Shown here: positions 44,738-53,463 of the stretch, piece after piece
Numbering within the stretch: the first letter of the stretch is position 1
Layout of the letters: each line of letters opens with the position of its first letter
Assembly: GCA_002701385.1 (NCBI GenBank)
Contig: NZVD01000051.1
Coordinates: 63,317 to 127,316 of the forward strand
DNA: 64,000 nucleotides
Direction of reading: 5' to 3'
Source of the DNA: Rhodopirellula sp.
GTDB lineage: Bacteria; Planctomycetota; Planctomycetia; Pirellulales; Pirellulaceae
Made by a program: the position numbers and the translations under genes
The notes under the pieces: generated by a model
Seen by the model: only the letters and a program-made list of their open reading frames with translations
Databases searched by the model: none
Told to the model about the DNA's origin: nothing

Positions 44738-46066
44738 ATGCTTCGACAAAGAAATACTTGTTTACTGGCTCCCCTGTCTCTGACTGTTCTGGGACTACTT
44801 AGTCTGCTCGGGACTGGTGGGCAATTGCCCGCTCAGGAGTCTGTGAGTCTGACTGACACTGGAGGATTTGGGCAATCAAAAGAAGTAGACCTAGGGGATG
44901 CGGTTGCACTAGAACAACCCGAGTGGTTTAAAAGTGTCACGTTTCAATTGACAGCCCACGAGAATCAGGACGAGGTATCGAATTCTTCAGGTGACCAAAA
45001 GGAAGAAACTCAGGCAACCAAGTCTGTTGGAGATGCTGAGATCCTAGGCGATCGTTTTGGGCTGCTCTATCGCCTGAAAAATCGGGAGCGGAGTCAATGG
45101 AGCTTAAAACCACGATTTTCTGGCTGGACGTCGATTGGCTATCACGACCAAAACAATGGACTATTTAATAACCACGCTCATGGCGTGAACCTTCACCAGT
45201 TATGGATGACCATTGAAAGTGATTCATCGGTCGGGCAGGGTGATGGAGATTCCGATCCAACCATTGGTTATCGTGCCGATGTCGTTTATGGAGTTGACGG
45301 CCCTGATACTCAAGCCTTCGGCAATCCTACTGGAACCTGGGACTACCAAAATAATTGGGGAAACGGAAAGAACGGTTGGGCTATGCCTCAGCTTTACCTG
45401 CACGGACAGGTTGGCCGATTGAATTACAAATTGGGACATTTTTACACCCCGGTTGGATATGAAACGGTGACGGCGCCGGATAATTTCTTTTATAGTCATG
45501 CCCAAACGATGGTTAATAGTGAACCTTTTACTCATACCGGTGTACTTACCGAATTCTCCACGGAAAATGATTCGACCGTCTACCTAGGATGGTCCTTAGG
45601 TTGGGATTCAGGGTTTGCTCAGTCAGAAAATGGTAGCAACGGGATTGTCGGAATATCAAAAAACCTAACGGAAGAAATCGCCATGACCTATGTCACCACA
45701 TTTGGAGACTTAGGATGGCGTGGTGAAGGATACTCTCATAGTATCGTGCTTGATCTCGCTTTGACCGAAAACCTGTCGTACATTCTTCAAAGCGACTATG
45801 TAAATACCAGTAGCCTGTTCGATGCAGGCGACGATATTGGATTGAATAACTATTTAATCTACTACGTGGACGATTGTTTAAGTTTGGGAACAAGGTTCGA
45901 GTGGTGGAGAGATAACTCAGTCTCCAAAAACTCTTTTACCGTTGGAGCCAATTGGCGACCGGGGAAAGGCTTGTTCTTACTCCGTCCAGAAGTACGTTCA
46001 GACTGGATTCCAGCTGAAAATTACTCAGAAACTGCATTCGGCATCGATGCCATCATCGAATTCTAG
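44738..46066 (+). CDS. BBP2 (OmpL-like) outer-membrane porin, paralogue
   Basis: A 442-residue paralogue of the preceding porin. A signal peptide (LAPLSLTVLGLLSLLGTGGQLPAQE region) is followed by an extra 75-residue hydrophilic segment before the barrel. The barrel keeps the same landmarks: FSGWTSIGYHDQNNGLFN, AFGNPTGTW, WAMPQLYLHGQVG, LGHFYTPVGYE, FFYSHAQTMVNSEPFTHTGVL in pieces, YVTTFGDLG and a terminal AIIEF. ATG at 44738 is preferred; a TTG lies four codons upstream. The pair arose by tandem duplication and diverged. Substrate is unknown; amt lies downstream. Confidence 0.87.
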   Translation: MLRQRNTCLLAPLSLTVLGLLSLLGTGGQLPAQESVSLTDTGGFGQSKEVDLGDAVALEQPEWFKSVTFQLTAHENQDEVSNSSGDQKEETQATKSVGDAEILGDRFGLLYRLKNRERSQWSLKPRFSGWTSIGYHDQNNGLFNNHAHGVNLHQLWMTIESDSSVGQGDGDSDPTIGYRADVVYGVDGPDTQAFGNPTGTWDYQNNWGNGKNGWAMPQLYLHGQVGRLNYKLGHFYTPVGYETVTAPDNFFYSHAQTMVNSEPFTHTGVLTEFSTENDSTVYLGWSLGWDSGFAQSENGSNGIVGISKNLTEEIAMTYVTTFGDLGWRGEGYSHSIVLDLALTENLSYILQSDYVNTSSLFDAGDDIGLNNYLIYYVDDCLSLGTRFEWWRDNSVSKNSFTVGANWRPGKGLFLLRPEVRSDWIPAENYSETAFGIDAIIEF

Positions 46067-46452
46067 TACGAGCTTCTCTCGTATTCACTTCGACCTCTAT
46101 TCTAGGTGCAAAAAAAGTATGCAGGCTGCCTAAATCTTGGACAGGTGGAAAGGGGTTAAATAGTAATCCTAAAAAACCACAGATTTAAAAGCAGTCGATT
46201 TAACGCATATTTGGTTGGTTTTTAACCTTTTCTTGTTCGTGACTGGTTTTAAACCACCAAATGGCACGGTCATTGCATATTACTCTTCCCGAGTCCTATC
46301 TGCTCTTTTAATGAGCAGGTTGGTAGACAGGTATCCACGGAAGGCGGCTCGACGGAGCCAAGTACCTGTAAACCGACTCAAACCTTAGTAAATGCCAACA
46401 TTGGCGAAGTTGTTGTGTTGGCCAAATCCACTGGAATCGGGAGTGATTAACG
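46067..46452 (+). promoter_or_regulatory. 386-bp control region of amt
   Basis: Besides the sigma-54 promoter, an imperfect palindrome tggttttaaacca lies at about 46244-46256, ten bases upstream of the -24 element, and ggttggtttttaacc lies further upstream. Either could be an activator site, but neither matches the NtrC consensus. The leader contains a short hairpin around ctgctc...gagcag (46309-46320). Confidence 0.45.
46262..46278 (+). promoter_or_regulatory. Sigma-54 promoter of amt
   Basis: TGGCACGGTCATTGCAT fits the RpoN consensus TGGCACR-N4-TTGCW exactly, with the -24 GG (46263-46264) and -12 GC (46275-46276) separated by the required 10 bases. Transcription should start near 46288, giving a 165-nt leader to amt. 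This predicts nitrogen control. Confidence 0.88.
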
Positions 46453-47943
46453 ATGTTATCTTTGAGTATTAATCAGAGTTGGCTACGCAAAATCATGTGT
46501 ATGCTAGCCTTGATGATCGGTACAAGTATTTTTGTGCCAGCAGTTCAGGCTTTTCAGGAAGAAGAGCCTGCTGTTGAAGTTGTGGAAGAAGCGGCTTCAG
46601 AGGATGTAGAAGTGCCTGCGGCAGAGGCAGCTGAAAACACGGAAGAAATGGAAGCTGATGCAGCTTCAATAGAAGCGGAGGAACTTCCTTATTACACGAA
46701 AGGTGAAGCCGATTATGTGACCAACACACTGTTCATGATGATTTGTGCGGTGTTGGTGATCCTGATGCAACCTGGGTTTGCATTGCTTGAAGTCGGGCTA
46801 AATGCCAAGAAGAATACCGTCAATATTTTGTTTAAGAACGTGATGGATCTTTCTGTTGGCGTTCTTCTTTACTATTTCATCGGTTGGGGCATTATGTACC
46901 CAGGCGATTTCAATGGCTTTTTTGCTTATGCAGGTCCCGGTGTCGCAGCAGATGCTGCGGATCTGGATTATGGATTCAGTAACTCTGTTGATTTTCTGTT
47001 CCAAGTGGCCTTTGCTGCGACAGCTGCAACCATCGTCTCTGGGGCAGTGGCCGGTCGTATGAAATTTGGTGCTTATCTTGCATTCAGTGCTGTGCTGACT
47101 GGATTGGTGTATCCAATCAGTGGTGCTTGGAAGTGGGGTGGTGGATTCTTAGCTGAAGCGGGATTCGCTGACTTTGCCGGTTCGGTGGTCGTGCATGCTG
47201 TCGGTGGGTTTGCAGGTTTAGCTGGTGCCCTTGTTCTGGGCCCAAGATTGGGACGCTTCAGCGAAGATGGTAAATCTACACCGCTTCCTGGCCACAACAT
47301 TACTTATGCTGCGATTGGTGTATTTCTACTGTGGGTTGGATGGTACGGATTTAACCCTGGAAGTCAGTTGACATATGGAGGCGTTGCCAATTCTGAAGCG
47401 ACAACTTATATCGCATTGACTACTACATTAGCCGCAGGTGCGGGTGCAGTTGTTGCCATGCTTGTTGCTTGGGGATTATTCGGTAAACCGGACGTGACTA
47501 TGGCCCTCAACGGCGTTCTTGCAGGTTTGGTCTCCATCACGGCAAATTGTGATCAGGTATCACCCACGAATGCATTGATAATTGGTGCTATTGGTGGAGT
47601 GCTGGTTGTAGCCGGTATTGTTCTTTTGGACAAATTAAAGATTGATGATCCAGTTGGCGCATGGCCCGTACATGGTCTTTGTGGTATCTGGGGGGGGATT
47701 GCTACTGGAATTTTCGGTACGGCTTTGCCAGAGGTAGGGGAAGAAGTCCTGTCTCGGGGTGGTTATATCTATGTCCAGTTGTACTCTACCGTCATTATCT
47801 GTGCGTGGGCTTTCATAACGATGTTTGCTTTGTTCTACGTACTGAAATCTGTTGGCATGCTACGCGTGTCACGTGAAGAGGAAGAAATGGGACTTGACTT
47901 GTCAGAGCACGGAATGCGTGCTTATGGGGATTCACTGTCCTAA
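46453..47943 (+). CDS. amt: Ammonium transporter
   Basis: A 496-residue Amt/MEP/Rh-family channel for ammonium. An N-terminal cleavable signal peptide (to about residue 34, VQAFQ) is followed by an acidic Glu/Ala stretch of about 40 residues, then eleven membrane helices with the family marks: FALLEVGLNAKKNTVNILFKN (in pieces), GAVAGRMKFGAYL, VVHAVGGFAGLAGALVLGPR with the pore His, and the WPVHGLCGIWGGIATGIFG signature with the second pore His. It is driven by a sigma-54 promoter and followed by a PII gene, the usual regulator that plugs the channel. Confidence 0.96.
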   Translation: MLSLSINQSWLRKIMCMLALMIGTSIFVPAVQAFQEEEPAVEVVEEAASEDVEVPAAEAAENTEEMEADAASIEAEELPYYTKGEADYVTNTLFMMICAVLVILMQPGFALLEVGLNAKKNTVNILFKNVMDLSVGVLLYYFIGWGIMYPGDFNGFFAYAGPGVAADAADLDYGFSNSVDFLFQVAFAATAATIVSGAVAGRMKFGAYLAFSAVLTGLVYPISGAWKWGGGFLAEAGFADFAGSVVVHAVGGFAGLAGALVLGPRLGRFSEDGKSTPLPGHNITYAAIGVFLLWVGWYGFNPGSQLTYGGVANSEATTYIALTTTLAAGAGAVVAMLVAWGLFGKPDVTMALNGVLAGLVSITANCDQVSPTNALIIGAIGGVLVVAGIVLLDKLKIDDPVGAWPVHGLCGIWGGIATGIFGTALPEVGEEVLSRGGYIYVQLYSTVIICAWAFITMFALFYVLKSVGMLRVSREEEEMGLDLSEHGMRAYGDSLS

Positions 47944-48072
47944 ACCGAAGCATGACCTGTTGGGACCTGGGGTGATTCAAAACACAAGTAGTTAGTGTTT
48001 AACCGCCAGCAGGGACAACATTGGCTCACCTCGAGTTCGAACAGGTTACGGATTGTTCTCGATCCGGGAGGA

Positions 48073-48125
48073 TACCCCAAATGATTCTGGATAAGTAACC
48101 GCCTTGCTTATCCAGAATCGGGGTA
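48073..48125 (+). other. Very strong stem-loop after amt
   Basis: gattctggataag (48083-48095) pairs perfectly over 13 bp with cttatccagaatc (48107-48119). Outer arms tacccc (48073-48078) and ggggta (48120-48125) add six pairs across a 4-base bulge. No T-run follows, and a normal terminator comes 23 bp later, so this is a structure of its own in the amt 3' region. Confidence 0.8.
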
Positions 48126-48147
48126 CCACTCTTATGCTTCAAAATTC

Positions 48148-48189
48148 AAGGAGACCGGTTTCCTAACCCGAAATCGGTCTCCTTTTTTT
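48148..48189 (+). terminator. Rho-independent terminator between amt and the PII gene
   Basis: aaggagaccg (48148-48157) pairs with cggtctcctt (48175-48184), followed by a run of T to 48189. The PII gene starts 63 bp later, so it must be reached by read-through or have its own promoter. Confidence 0.92.
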
Positions 48190-48251
48190 ATTACTCTCTG
48201 CCTTGTACAATAGTGGAAACTTCGCCTTACCCACTGCCGAGTCAACACGCT

Positions 48252-48599
48252 ATGAAGCTAATTATTGCGATTATTCAGCCGAGCCGCCTGGAAGATGTCA
48301 AAGCCGCGTTGACTGATGTCGAAGTATCGCGTCTGACTGTTATGGACTGCCAGGGATTTGGCCGACAGAAAGGCCAGACTGAGATGTATCGAGGGCGTGA
48401 ATTATCGGTCAATCTTCTGCGTAAAACCCAGCTTCAGATCGCCGTTAACGATGAATTTGTAGAGCCGACGATTCAGGCTGTGCTTACAGCAGGGCGGTCT
48501 GGTGAAACCGGAGCGATCGGTGATGGTAAGATATTCGTGCTCCCGATGGACGACTGCGTACGTATCCGTACTGGTGAACGTGGGCCTGACGCGATTTAA
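48252..48599 (+). CDS. glnB: Nitrogen regulatory protein PII without Tyr51
   Basis: A 115-residue PII signal protein that senses 2-oxoglutarate and ATP/ADP. The ATG at 48252 gives the standard start MKLIIAIIQPSRLEDVKAAL; an upstream reading is longer but unlike the family. The GFGRQKGQTEMYRGREL segment leads into the T-loop, where residue 51, the uridylylated Tyr of enterobacteria, is Leu, and residue 49, phosphorylated Ser in cyanobacteria, is Arg. The C-terminal GDGKIFVLPMDDCVRIRTGERG is normal. Being next to amt suggests a GlnK-like role in closing the channel. Confidence 0.94.
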   Translation: MKLIIAIIQPSRLEDVKAALTDVEVSRLTVMDCQGFGRQKGQTEMYRGRELSVNLLRKTQLQIAVNDEFVEPTIQAVLTAGRSGETGAIGDGKIFVLPMDDCVRIRTGERGPDAI

Positions 48600-48631
48600 T
48601 TAATTCTTTCAGCTGATCTCTTATCGGTCTC

Positions 48632-48904
48632 TCAGCGTTGTTTCTGTCTTACCATTTGGCTAAGGTATTTATCCCGCACCGGTTCTGGCAAGGGGCGATC
48701 AAATTCAGGCGGTCGCATGCCACCAAGATCAGTTCCTACTTCTGGAATAGAGTACGGATCAAACAGAGCTGCTCGATATTGTTGCTGTCGAATTTCACCC
48801 CGCGGTTTGGATACTTGCTCCTGGACATGCTGGCAGCCGCTCAGGAAGCCGAGCAGTAATAGCACGGAGGATAGTCGTAAGGGGCGTGTCATGCGAACTC
48901 GCAT
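48632..48904 (-). CDS. Small lipoprotein of unknown function
   Basis: A 90-residue protein with a basic start, a hydrophobic stretch and a lipobox LSGC (Cys at residue 24), so it should be exported and lipid-modified. The mature part is hydrophilic and Pro-rich (IPEVGTDLGGMRPPEFDRPLPEPVRDKYLSQ in pieces) and has no family I recognise. It converges on the PII gene and stands alone. Confidence 0.65.
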   Translation of the reverse strand: MRVRMTRPLRLSSVLLLLGFLSGCQHVQEQVSKPRGEIRQQQYRAALFDPYSIPEVGTDLGGMRPPEFDRPLPEPVRDKYLSQMVRQKQR

Positions 48905-49302
48905 TCGTAAAAACCTCGGTTAAGAACCGGGTACCAGATAGATAAAGGCAGAGCGGATTATAATGTTCACAGCATCCTGACGATATACCATTACCGGCTT
49001 TATGGCATTCCTTCTGGCGGTGTACATTCCTCGTCGTTCTTAGTTGTTAAACCGCCTTGAATCTGGTCACTTATCCCCGTTTGGCTTCTTGGTTATCCAC
49101 CGGCTCCATGCTAGGATAAGTCGGAGACCTCGCGAGTGCCTAATGCGTATTCGTTTCCGCTGATTCGGCAGCTTCCTTCCGTATTTATTTGGGGCCTTTT
49201 CACAACTGTGAAGTTCTGATCTGGCCGTCTGTTTATTAATCCCGCGTTATGCCAGTGATGGCTTAACTCTTTCCATTTTTTGGAATCAATTATTTTTTAG
49301 TT
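48905..49302. other. 398-bp intergenic region before tatC
   Basis: A divergent gap between the small lipoprotein gene and tatC. No gene, strong hairpin or clear promoter was seen. tatC itself has no obvious Shine-Dalgarno sequence before its ATG. Confidence 0.4.
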
Positions 49303-50781
49303 ATGGCTAAGAACCCCAAAGAAGATCTATTTGCAGATTCCACGATGACCTTTGGTGAACATCTGGAAGAATTGCGTCAATGTTTGTTTCGCGCAGCGAT
49401 TGGTCTGGTCGTCGGAGTTGGATTTGGACTCTTTTTGGCAGACGATGTCATCCAGCAGATTCAAGTGCCACTCAAGAAGTCCCTGCGTGGCTATTATCAA
49501 ATGCAGGCCATGGACAAGATTCAGAATGATGAGCTAGCTAAGGCCGAGCAGGCTGGACTGATTACCGATGAGAATTACGTCTCCAATGATATCGAAGTCG
49601 AATTAGACCAACTCATCCTACGACTCAAAGCAGCGGTTCCGAATCAACTGGGTGCCTTAAATTACTCTCCGTACTCTTTCGTGGCAGATGATTTTTATCT
49701 GGAAGCCGAAAGTGGCTCGGAGCATCGAAAGTTCTTTCAGCACGTTCAATCTTCGCTGGACGAAGAGTTGCCGTGGGCCACCTTTCTCGTAGGACTTCTT
49801 GATGACACTCAGCTTGAACAGTTTAGTAGGGTCGTGAATTCTGTTGATAATCCATACGACGAAGACTTAAGCGATGCAGTCGAATTACTGAACGTTTGGG
49901 CCAATGAAGCGAGTGTCTACGACAATCACGAAATTCGCGATCTGGTTAAATCTAATATCGAGGGACCGGACACCTGGTGGACTCAGTTTGATACTAGTAC
50001 GGACGAAAATCAGGTGGACATCAATGAGGTATTTAGCAATTTAACTGCCAGAATCAACGACCCCAATGATGGTTTGTCGACCGCAGACATGACTCGCCGT
50101 ATTAACAAGTTTGCTATCTCCAATGCCTTTCCTGACTATCTACGCTCGGCGCGTCCAGCCACGATCACTTTACCGGTCTGGGAGAAAAAGGACATTCGAG
50201 TCCAGACGCTTAACGCACATGAAGGATTTATGATTTGGTTAAAAGCAGCCTTCATCGCTGGCTTTGTCATCGGAAGTCCCTGGATTTTTTTCCAATTATG
50301 GGCGTTCGTTGCCGCAGGCCTTTATCCCCACGAGCGAAAATACGTCTACATCTACCTGCCTTTTTGTCTGGCCTTGTTCTTTGGAGGTGCCGCCATGGCA
50401 TTCTTCATCGTGATGGAGCCGGTTCTGGACTTCCTGTTTAGTTACAACCGCATGATGGCCATTGACCCGGATCCACGTATTAGCGAATGGCTGGGATTTG
50501 TTATGTTTCTGCCGATTGGGTTCGGAGTTGCCTTCCAGTTACCCTTGGTGATGTTAATGTTGCAACGCATCGGCATGTTTACCACAGCGGCTTATCTTGC
50601 CAAATGGCGAGTGGCGATTCTGGTGATTTTTATTATCGCTATGTTCCTTACGCCAGCAGACCCATTAAGTATGCTCTTGCTAGGTGGCCCACTAACGGTT
50701 CTCTACTTCCTGGGCATCCTGTTATGTAAATTCATGCCACGTAACAAAAACCCCTACGCTGAAAGTTATGACCCCGTTTAA
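49303..50781 (+). CDS. tatC: Twin-arginine translocase subunit TatC with large periplasmic insert
   Basis: A 492-residue TatC, about twice the usual length. The N-terminus (MTFGEHLEELRQCLFRA) and first helix (31-47) are canonical. The first periplasmic loop, normally 35-45 residues, runs from about residue 57 to 300 and contains an acidic, mostly helical insert. The remainder resumes with NAHEGFMIWLKAAF and four to five further helices, including SPWIFFQLWAFVAAGLYPHERK and LTPADPLSMLLLGGPL. It should form the receptor for Tat signal peptides with TatB/TatA, which are not in the window. The insert could dock extra factors or substrates. Confidence 0.92.
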   Translation: MAKNPKEDLFADSTMTFGEHLEELRQCLFRAAIGLVVGVGFGLFLADDVIQQIQVPLKKSLRGYYQMQAMDKIQNDELAKAEQAGLITDENYVSNDIEVELDQLILRLKAAVPNQLGALNYSPYSFVADDFYLEAESGSEHRKFFQHVQSSLDEELPWATFLVGLLDDTQLEQFSRVVNSVDNPYDEDLSDAVELLNVWANEASVYDNHEIRDLVKSNIEGPDTWWTQFDTSTDENQVDINEVFSNLTARINDPNDGLSTADMTRRINKFAISNAFPDYLRSARPATITLPVWEKKDIRVQTLNAHEGFMIWLKAAFIAGFVIGSPWIFFQLWAFVAAGLYPHERKYVYIYLPFCLALFFGGAAMAFFIVMEPVLDFLFSYNRMMAIDPDPRISEWLGFVMFLPIGFGVAFQLPLVMLMLQRIGMFTTAAYLAKWRVAILVIFIIAMFLTPADPLSMLLLGGPLTVLYFLGILLCKFMPRNKNPYAESYDPV

Positions 50782-50922
50782 TAGCGGATCCTCTGGTTTC
50801 AAAAACTGATTCCAACATGCTGTGAGGTGCTAGAGAATGCCCTGCGGAGTGATTTTATGACCCTTTGGGTTACTTACCTCGCGAGTTTACTCGCTCGTCT
50901 TCTAAATTAGAAATCAATCGTC

Positions 50923-51969
50923 ATGAATAGAGAATCTTCTCGAAAGCGAACTCGCGGATTCGATCAACGGCCGGCACGGACATCCAAACGTGCAGCTGGC
51001 GGAGACTCTGTGCGGTTACAGAAAGTTCTGGCAGCAGCCGGCTATGGAAGTCGTCGACACTGTGAAGAACTCATCACGGCGGGCCGAGTCCAGATTGATC
51101 GACAAGTGGTAACTCAATTGGGCACCAAGGTTGATCCGGAAAATCAGGAAGTCCGAGTGGATGGAGATGTCATTGAACGTCCCACTTTACGATATTACGT
51201 TCTGAATAAGCCCCCCGGAGTCCTGTCGACTAATAGCGATCCGGATGGACGAGTCCGAGTGCTCGATCTAATCGGAGACGCGAATCATCTATTCACTATC
51301 GGACGATTAGACCGGAGTAGTCAGGGATTGATCATCGTGACGAACGATGGGGAATTGGCTAATAAAATCGCCCATCCGAGCTATCAGGTCAACAAAATCT
51401 ATACGGTAAGAGTCGCAGGTAATATTCAGCGTGAGCAGCTTGCTGAAATCCGTCAGGGCGTCTATCTATCAGACGGGAAGGCAAATGTAGAGTCGATACG
51501 AGTTAAGAAGCGTCACAAACAGACCACCGAACTCGAAATGATCCTGGCCGAAGGTAAGAATCGGGAAATTCGCCGTGTGTTGGCACGCGTAGGCCATAAG
51601 GTTCTTCAATTGAAGCGGATTGCCATTGGGCCAGTCCGGTTAGGCGAGCTACCTGAAGGAGCGTATCGGGAATTAACCATTGCCGAAGTCAAAGCCTTGA
51701 AGCGTCTCACCGCCGAAAAGACGAAACCGGGAACGCGGCGTAAGTCGGTAAAAAAGAAGACCTCTACTGGAAAAACAACGCGAAAAGGCGTAAAAAAGAC
51801 TCCGCGTCGACGCGGAGCTAAGTCCGGCGATGCACGTGGGAAGTCCCCAGGCTCGACACGAAAGTCGTCACGAGGGGCTGCTCGGGGTAGTAAGAGCAAA
51901 TCGTCTACGAAAGGCGGTTCGGCTAAACGCAAGCCAGCCAAAAAACGCACCGTAAGGAAACGTCGCTAA
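50923..51969 (+). CDS. RsuA/RluB-family pseudouridine synthase with basic tail
   Basis: A 348-residue rRNA pseudouridine synthase. An S4 RNA-binding domain (VRLQKVLAAAGYGSRRHCEELI) leads to the catalytic domain with the nucleophilic Asp in IGRLDRSSQGLIIVTNDGELANKI (in pieces) and the EGKNREIRRVLARVGH motif. From about residue 262 the protein carries a Lys/Arg/Ser-rich low-complexity tail of about 85 residues (KSVKKKTSTGKTTRKG...), which should add nonspecific RNA binding. The last base of its TAA stop starts the ATG of the next gene (TAATG). Best match is RluB, modifying 23S rRNA, but RsuA cannot be excluded. Confidence 0.9.
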   Translation: MNRESSRKRTRGFDQRPARTSKRAAGGDSVRLQKVLAAAGYGSRRHCEELITAGRVQIDRQVVTQLGTKVDPENQEVRVDGDVIERPTLRYYVLNKPPGVLSTNSDPDGRVRVLDLIGDANHLFTIGRLDRSSQGLIIVTNDGELANKIAHPSYQVNKIYTVRVAGNIQREQLAEIRQGVYLSDGKANVESIRVKKRHKQTTELEMILAEGKNREIRRVLARVGHKVLQLKRIAIGPVRLGELPEGAYRELTIAEVKALKRLTAEKTKPGTRRKSVKKKTSTGKTTRKGVKKTPRRRGAKSGDARGKSPGSTRKSSRGAARGSKSKSSTKGGSAKRKPAKKRTVRKRR

Positions 51970-52871
51970 TGTCGACCGATCATTGTGAAAATCCTCTGCA
52001 TGCTGATTACTATGCAGACACTTCAGTACACCACTCCGCAGAAGTCATTGAAAACGTTCAGGTCGCCGAAGGAACCTGGCGAGTTCGATTTCGCTGTCCA
52101 GAAATGGCGTCAAAGTGTAAGCCTGGGCAGTTTATTATGCTCAAAATCACTGACCGTGATGATCCATTGATTGGTCGCCCACTGGCTGTCTTTGAAATCA
52201 CTCCGGACGAACATGGTGTCCCGACCGACTTAGACGCAGTATATCTTGTCAAAGGAAATCTCACCACGCGATTGGTTGATGTGAGGGCAGGGCAAACACT
52301 GGACGTCTGGGGGCCGTTGGGTAACGGTTTTCTGCCACAACCAACACGACACCTAATTATGGTCGCAGGAGGTATTGGTCAAACGCCGTTTGTTACTCTG
52401 GCTAAAGAGTACCTTGGCTTGGCCAATTATGGACGGGATTGCCCTCAGGCCGACAAGGTAACGCTCTGTTATGGAGCTCGAAACGAGGGGCTGCTGGCAG
52501 GCGTCGAGACATTTGAAGCGGTCCCGGGGCTCGATGTTCGACTGTGTACCGATGATGGAAGTCTCGGGCATCATGGACTTGTAACCGATGTATTGAAACA
52601 GGTATTAGAGGACGACAAGCAGGCTCATGGTTCCAACGAAGGTGTACGAGTTGTTTGCTGTGGTCCTGAACCGATGATGGAAGCCGTCGCGGCTGTTAGT
52701 AAATCCTGGGAGGTTGCGTGTCAGGTTTCACTGGAAACGCCCATGGCCTGTGGTATCGGTATTTGCTTTACCTGTGTTACCAAAGTCTTACAGGATGACG
52801 GCTCCTGGGATTACAAGCGAACTTGTGTTGAAGGCCCTGTTTTTGATGCCAGCAAAATAGTTTGGCATTAG
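51969..52871 (+). CDS. PyrK-like ferredoxin reductase (dihydroorotate dehydrogenase electron-transfer subunit)
   Basis: A 300-residue flavoprotein of the ferredoxin-NADP reductase family. The FAD motif is IGRPLAVFEI, the NAD-binding motif VAGGIGQTPFVTLAKE, and the 2Fe-2S site is in MACGIGICFTCVTKV with a last Cys in KRTCVEGPVF, as in PyrK of class 1B dihydroorotate dehydrogenase. It would pass electrons from dihydroorotate to NAD. pyrD is not next to it. Translation is coupled to the preceding synthase by the TAATG overlap; the two functions have no obvious link. Confidence 0.85.
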   Translation: MSTDHCENPLHADYYADTSVHHSAEVIENVQVAEGTWRVRFRCPEMASKCKPGQFIMLKITDRDDPLIGRPLAVFEITPDEHGVPTDLDAVYLVKGNLTTRLVDVRAGQTLDVWGPLGNGFLPQPTRHLIMVAGGIGQTPFVTLAKEYLGLANYGRDCPQADKVTLCYGARNEGLLAGVETFEAVPGLDVRLCTDDGSLGHHGLVTDVLKQVLEDDKQAHGSNEGVRVVCCGPEPMMEAVAAVSKSWEVACQVSLETPMACGIGICFTCVTKVLQDDGSWDYKRTCVEGPVFDASKIVWH

Positions 52872-52949
52872 ATCACTGGCTAACTGGTTGACCGCTTACT
52901 CTTTGCGTTTTTGTATTCGTTGGAATCGGACGCGTATAAATAGGCGCAT

Positions 52950-52978
52950 AAAAAAGTCCTACTGGTTTAGAGTAGGAC
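52950..52978 (-). terminator. Terminator of rpsT
   Basis: gtcctac (52956-52962) and gtaggac (52972-52978) form a perfect 7-bp stem with a 9-base loop. On the minus strand six T follow it, so it ends rpsT transcription. Seen from the plus strand it may also stop the PyrK-like gene. A second hairpin cggagat/atctccg lies at 52994-53012. Confidence 0.82.
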
Positions 52979-53032
52979 CTCTTTATCTCGATCCGGAGAT
53001 TGTTGATCTCCGAGGATAGTTTCTCTTTGCGG

Positions 53033-53335
53033 CTACGCCTTGGCTTTTTGGATTCGAGCCTGAAGACGAGACTTGGTGCGTGCTGCTTTATTGCGATGGA
53101 TCAGGTTCTTGGCACCAGCTTTATCCAGCTTCTTTTGAGCGGAAACGTAGGCATCGTTGATACTTACCAATGCGGCATCTGTATCGCCACCATCTGCACG
53201 AGCAGCCTGATAAGTATCGATCGCTTCATTCACTTTACGAATCGAAGTACGCAGATCACTTCGCTGTCCACGGTTACGTTGACGGCGGGTTTCGTTTTGA
53301 CGAAGTCGTTTTTTGGCACTGGCAGTATTCGGCAT
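53033..53335 (-). CDS. rpsT: Ribosomal protein bS20
   Basis: A 100-residue small-subunit protein starting [21 protein letters not shown] and rich in Arg/Lys, with the [25 protein letters not shown] core in slightly changed form. A reading from 53362 adds nine residues not found in the family. It ends at a hairpin terminator. Confidence 0.95.
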   Translation of the reverse strand: MPNTASAKKRLRQNETRRQRNRGQRSDLRTSIRKVNEAIDTYQAARADGGDTDAALVSINDAYVSAQKKLDKAGAKNLIHRNKAARTKSRLQARIQKAKA

Positions 53336-53463
53336 GGTTTTCCTGTTATTTGCAGCCTGCAACTAGTTATTTAGTTTTCTTATTATCCCTCATGGCGCAC
53401 TTCGCCTAAGTGGGAACTACTTTTATCGCCTAAAAAATAGAGTTTGTCTAGACGCTGATTTGA

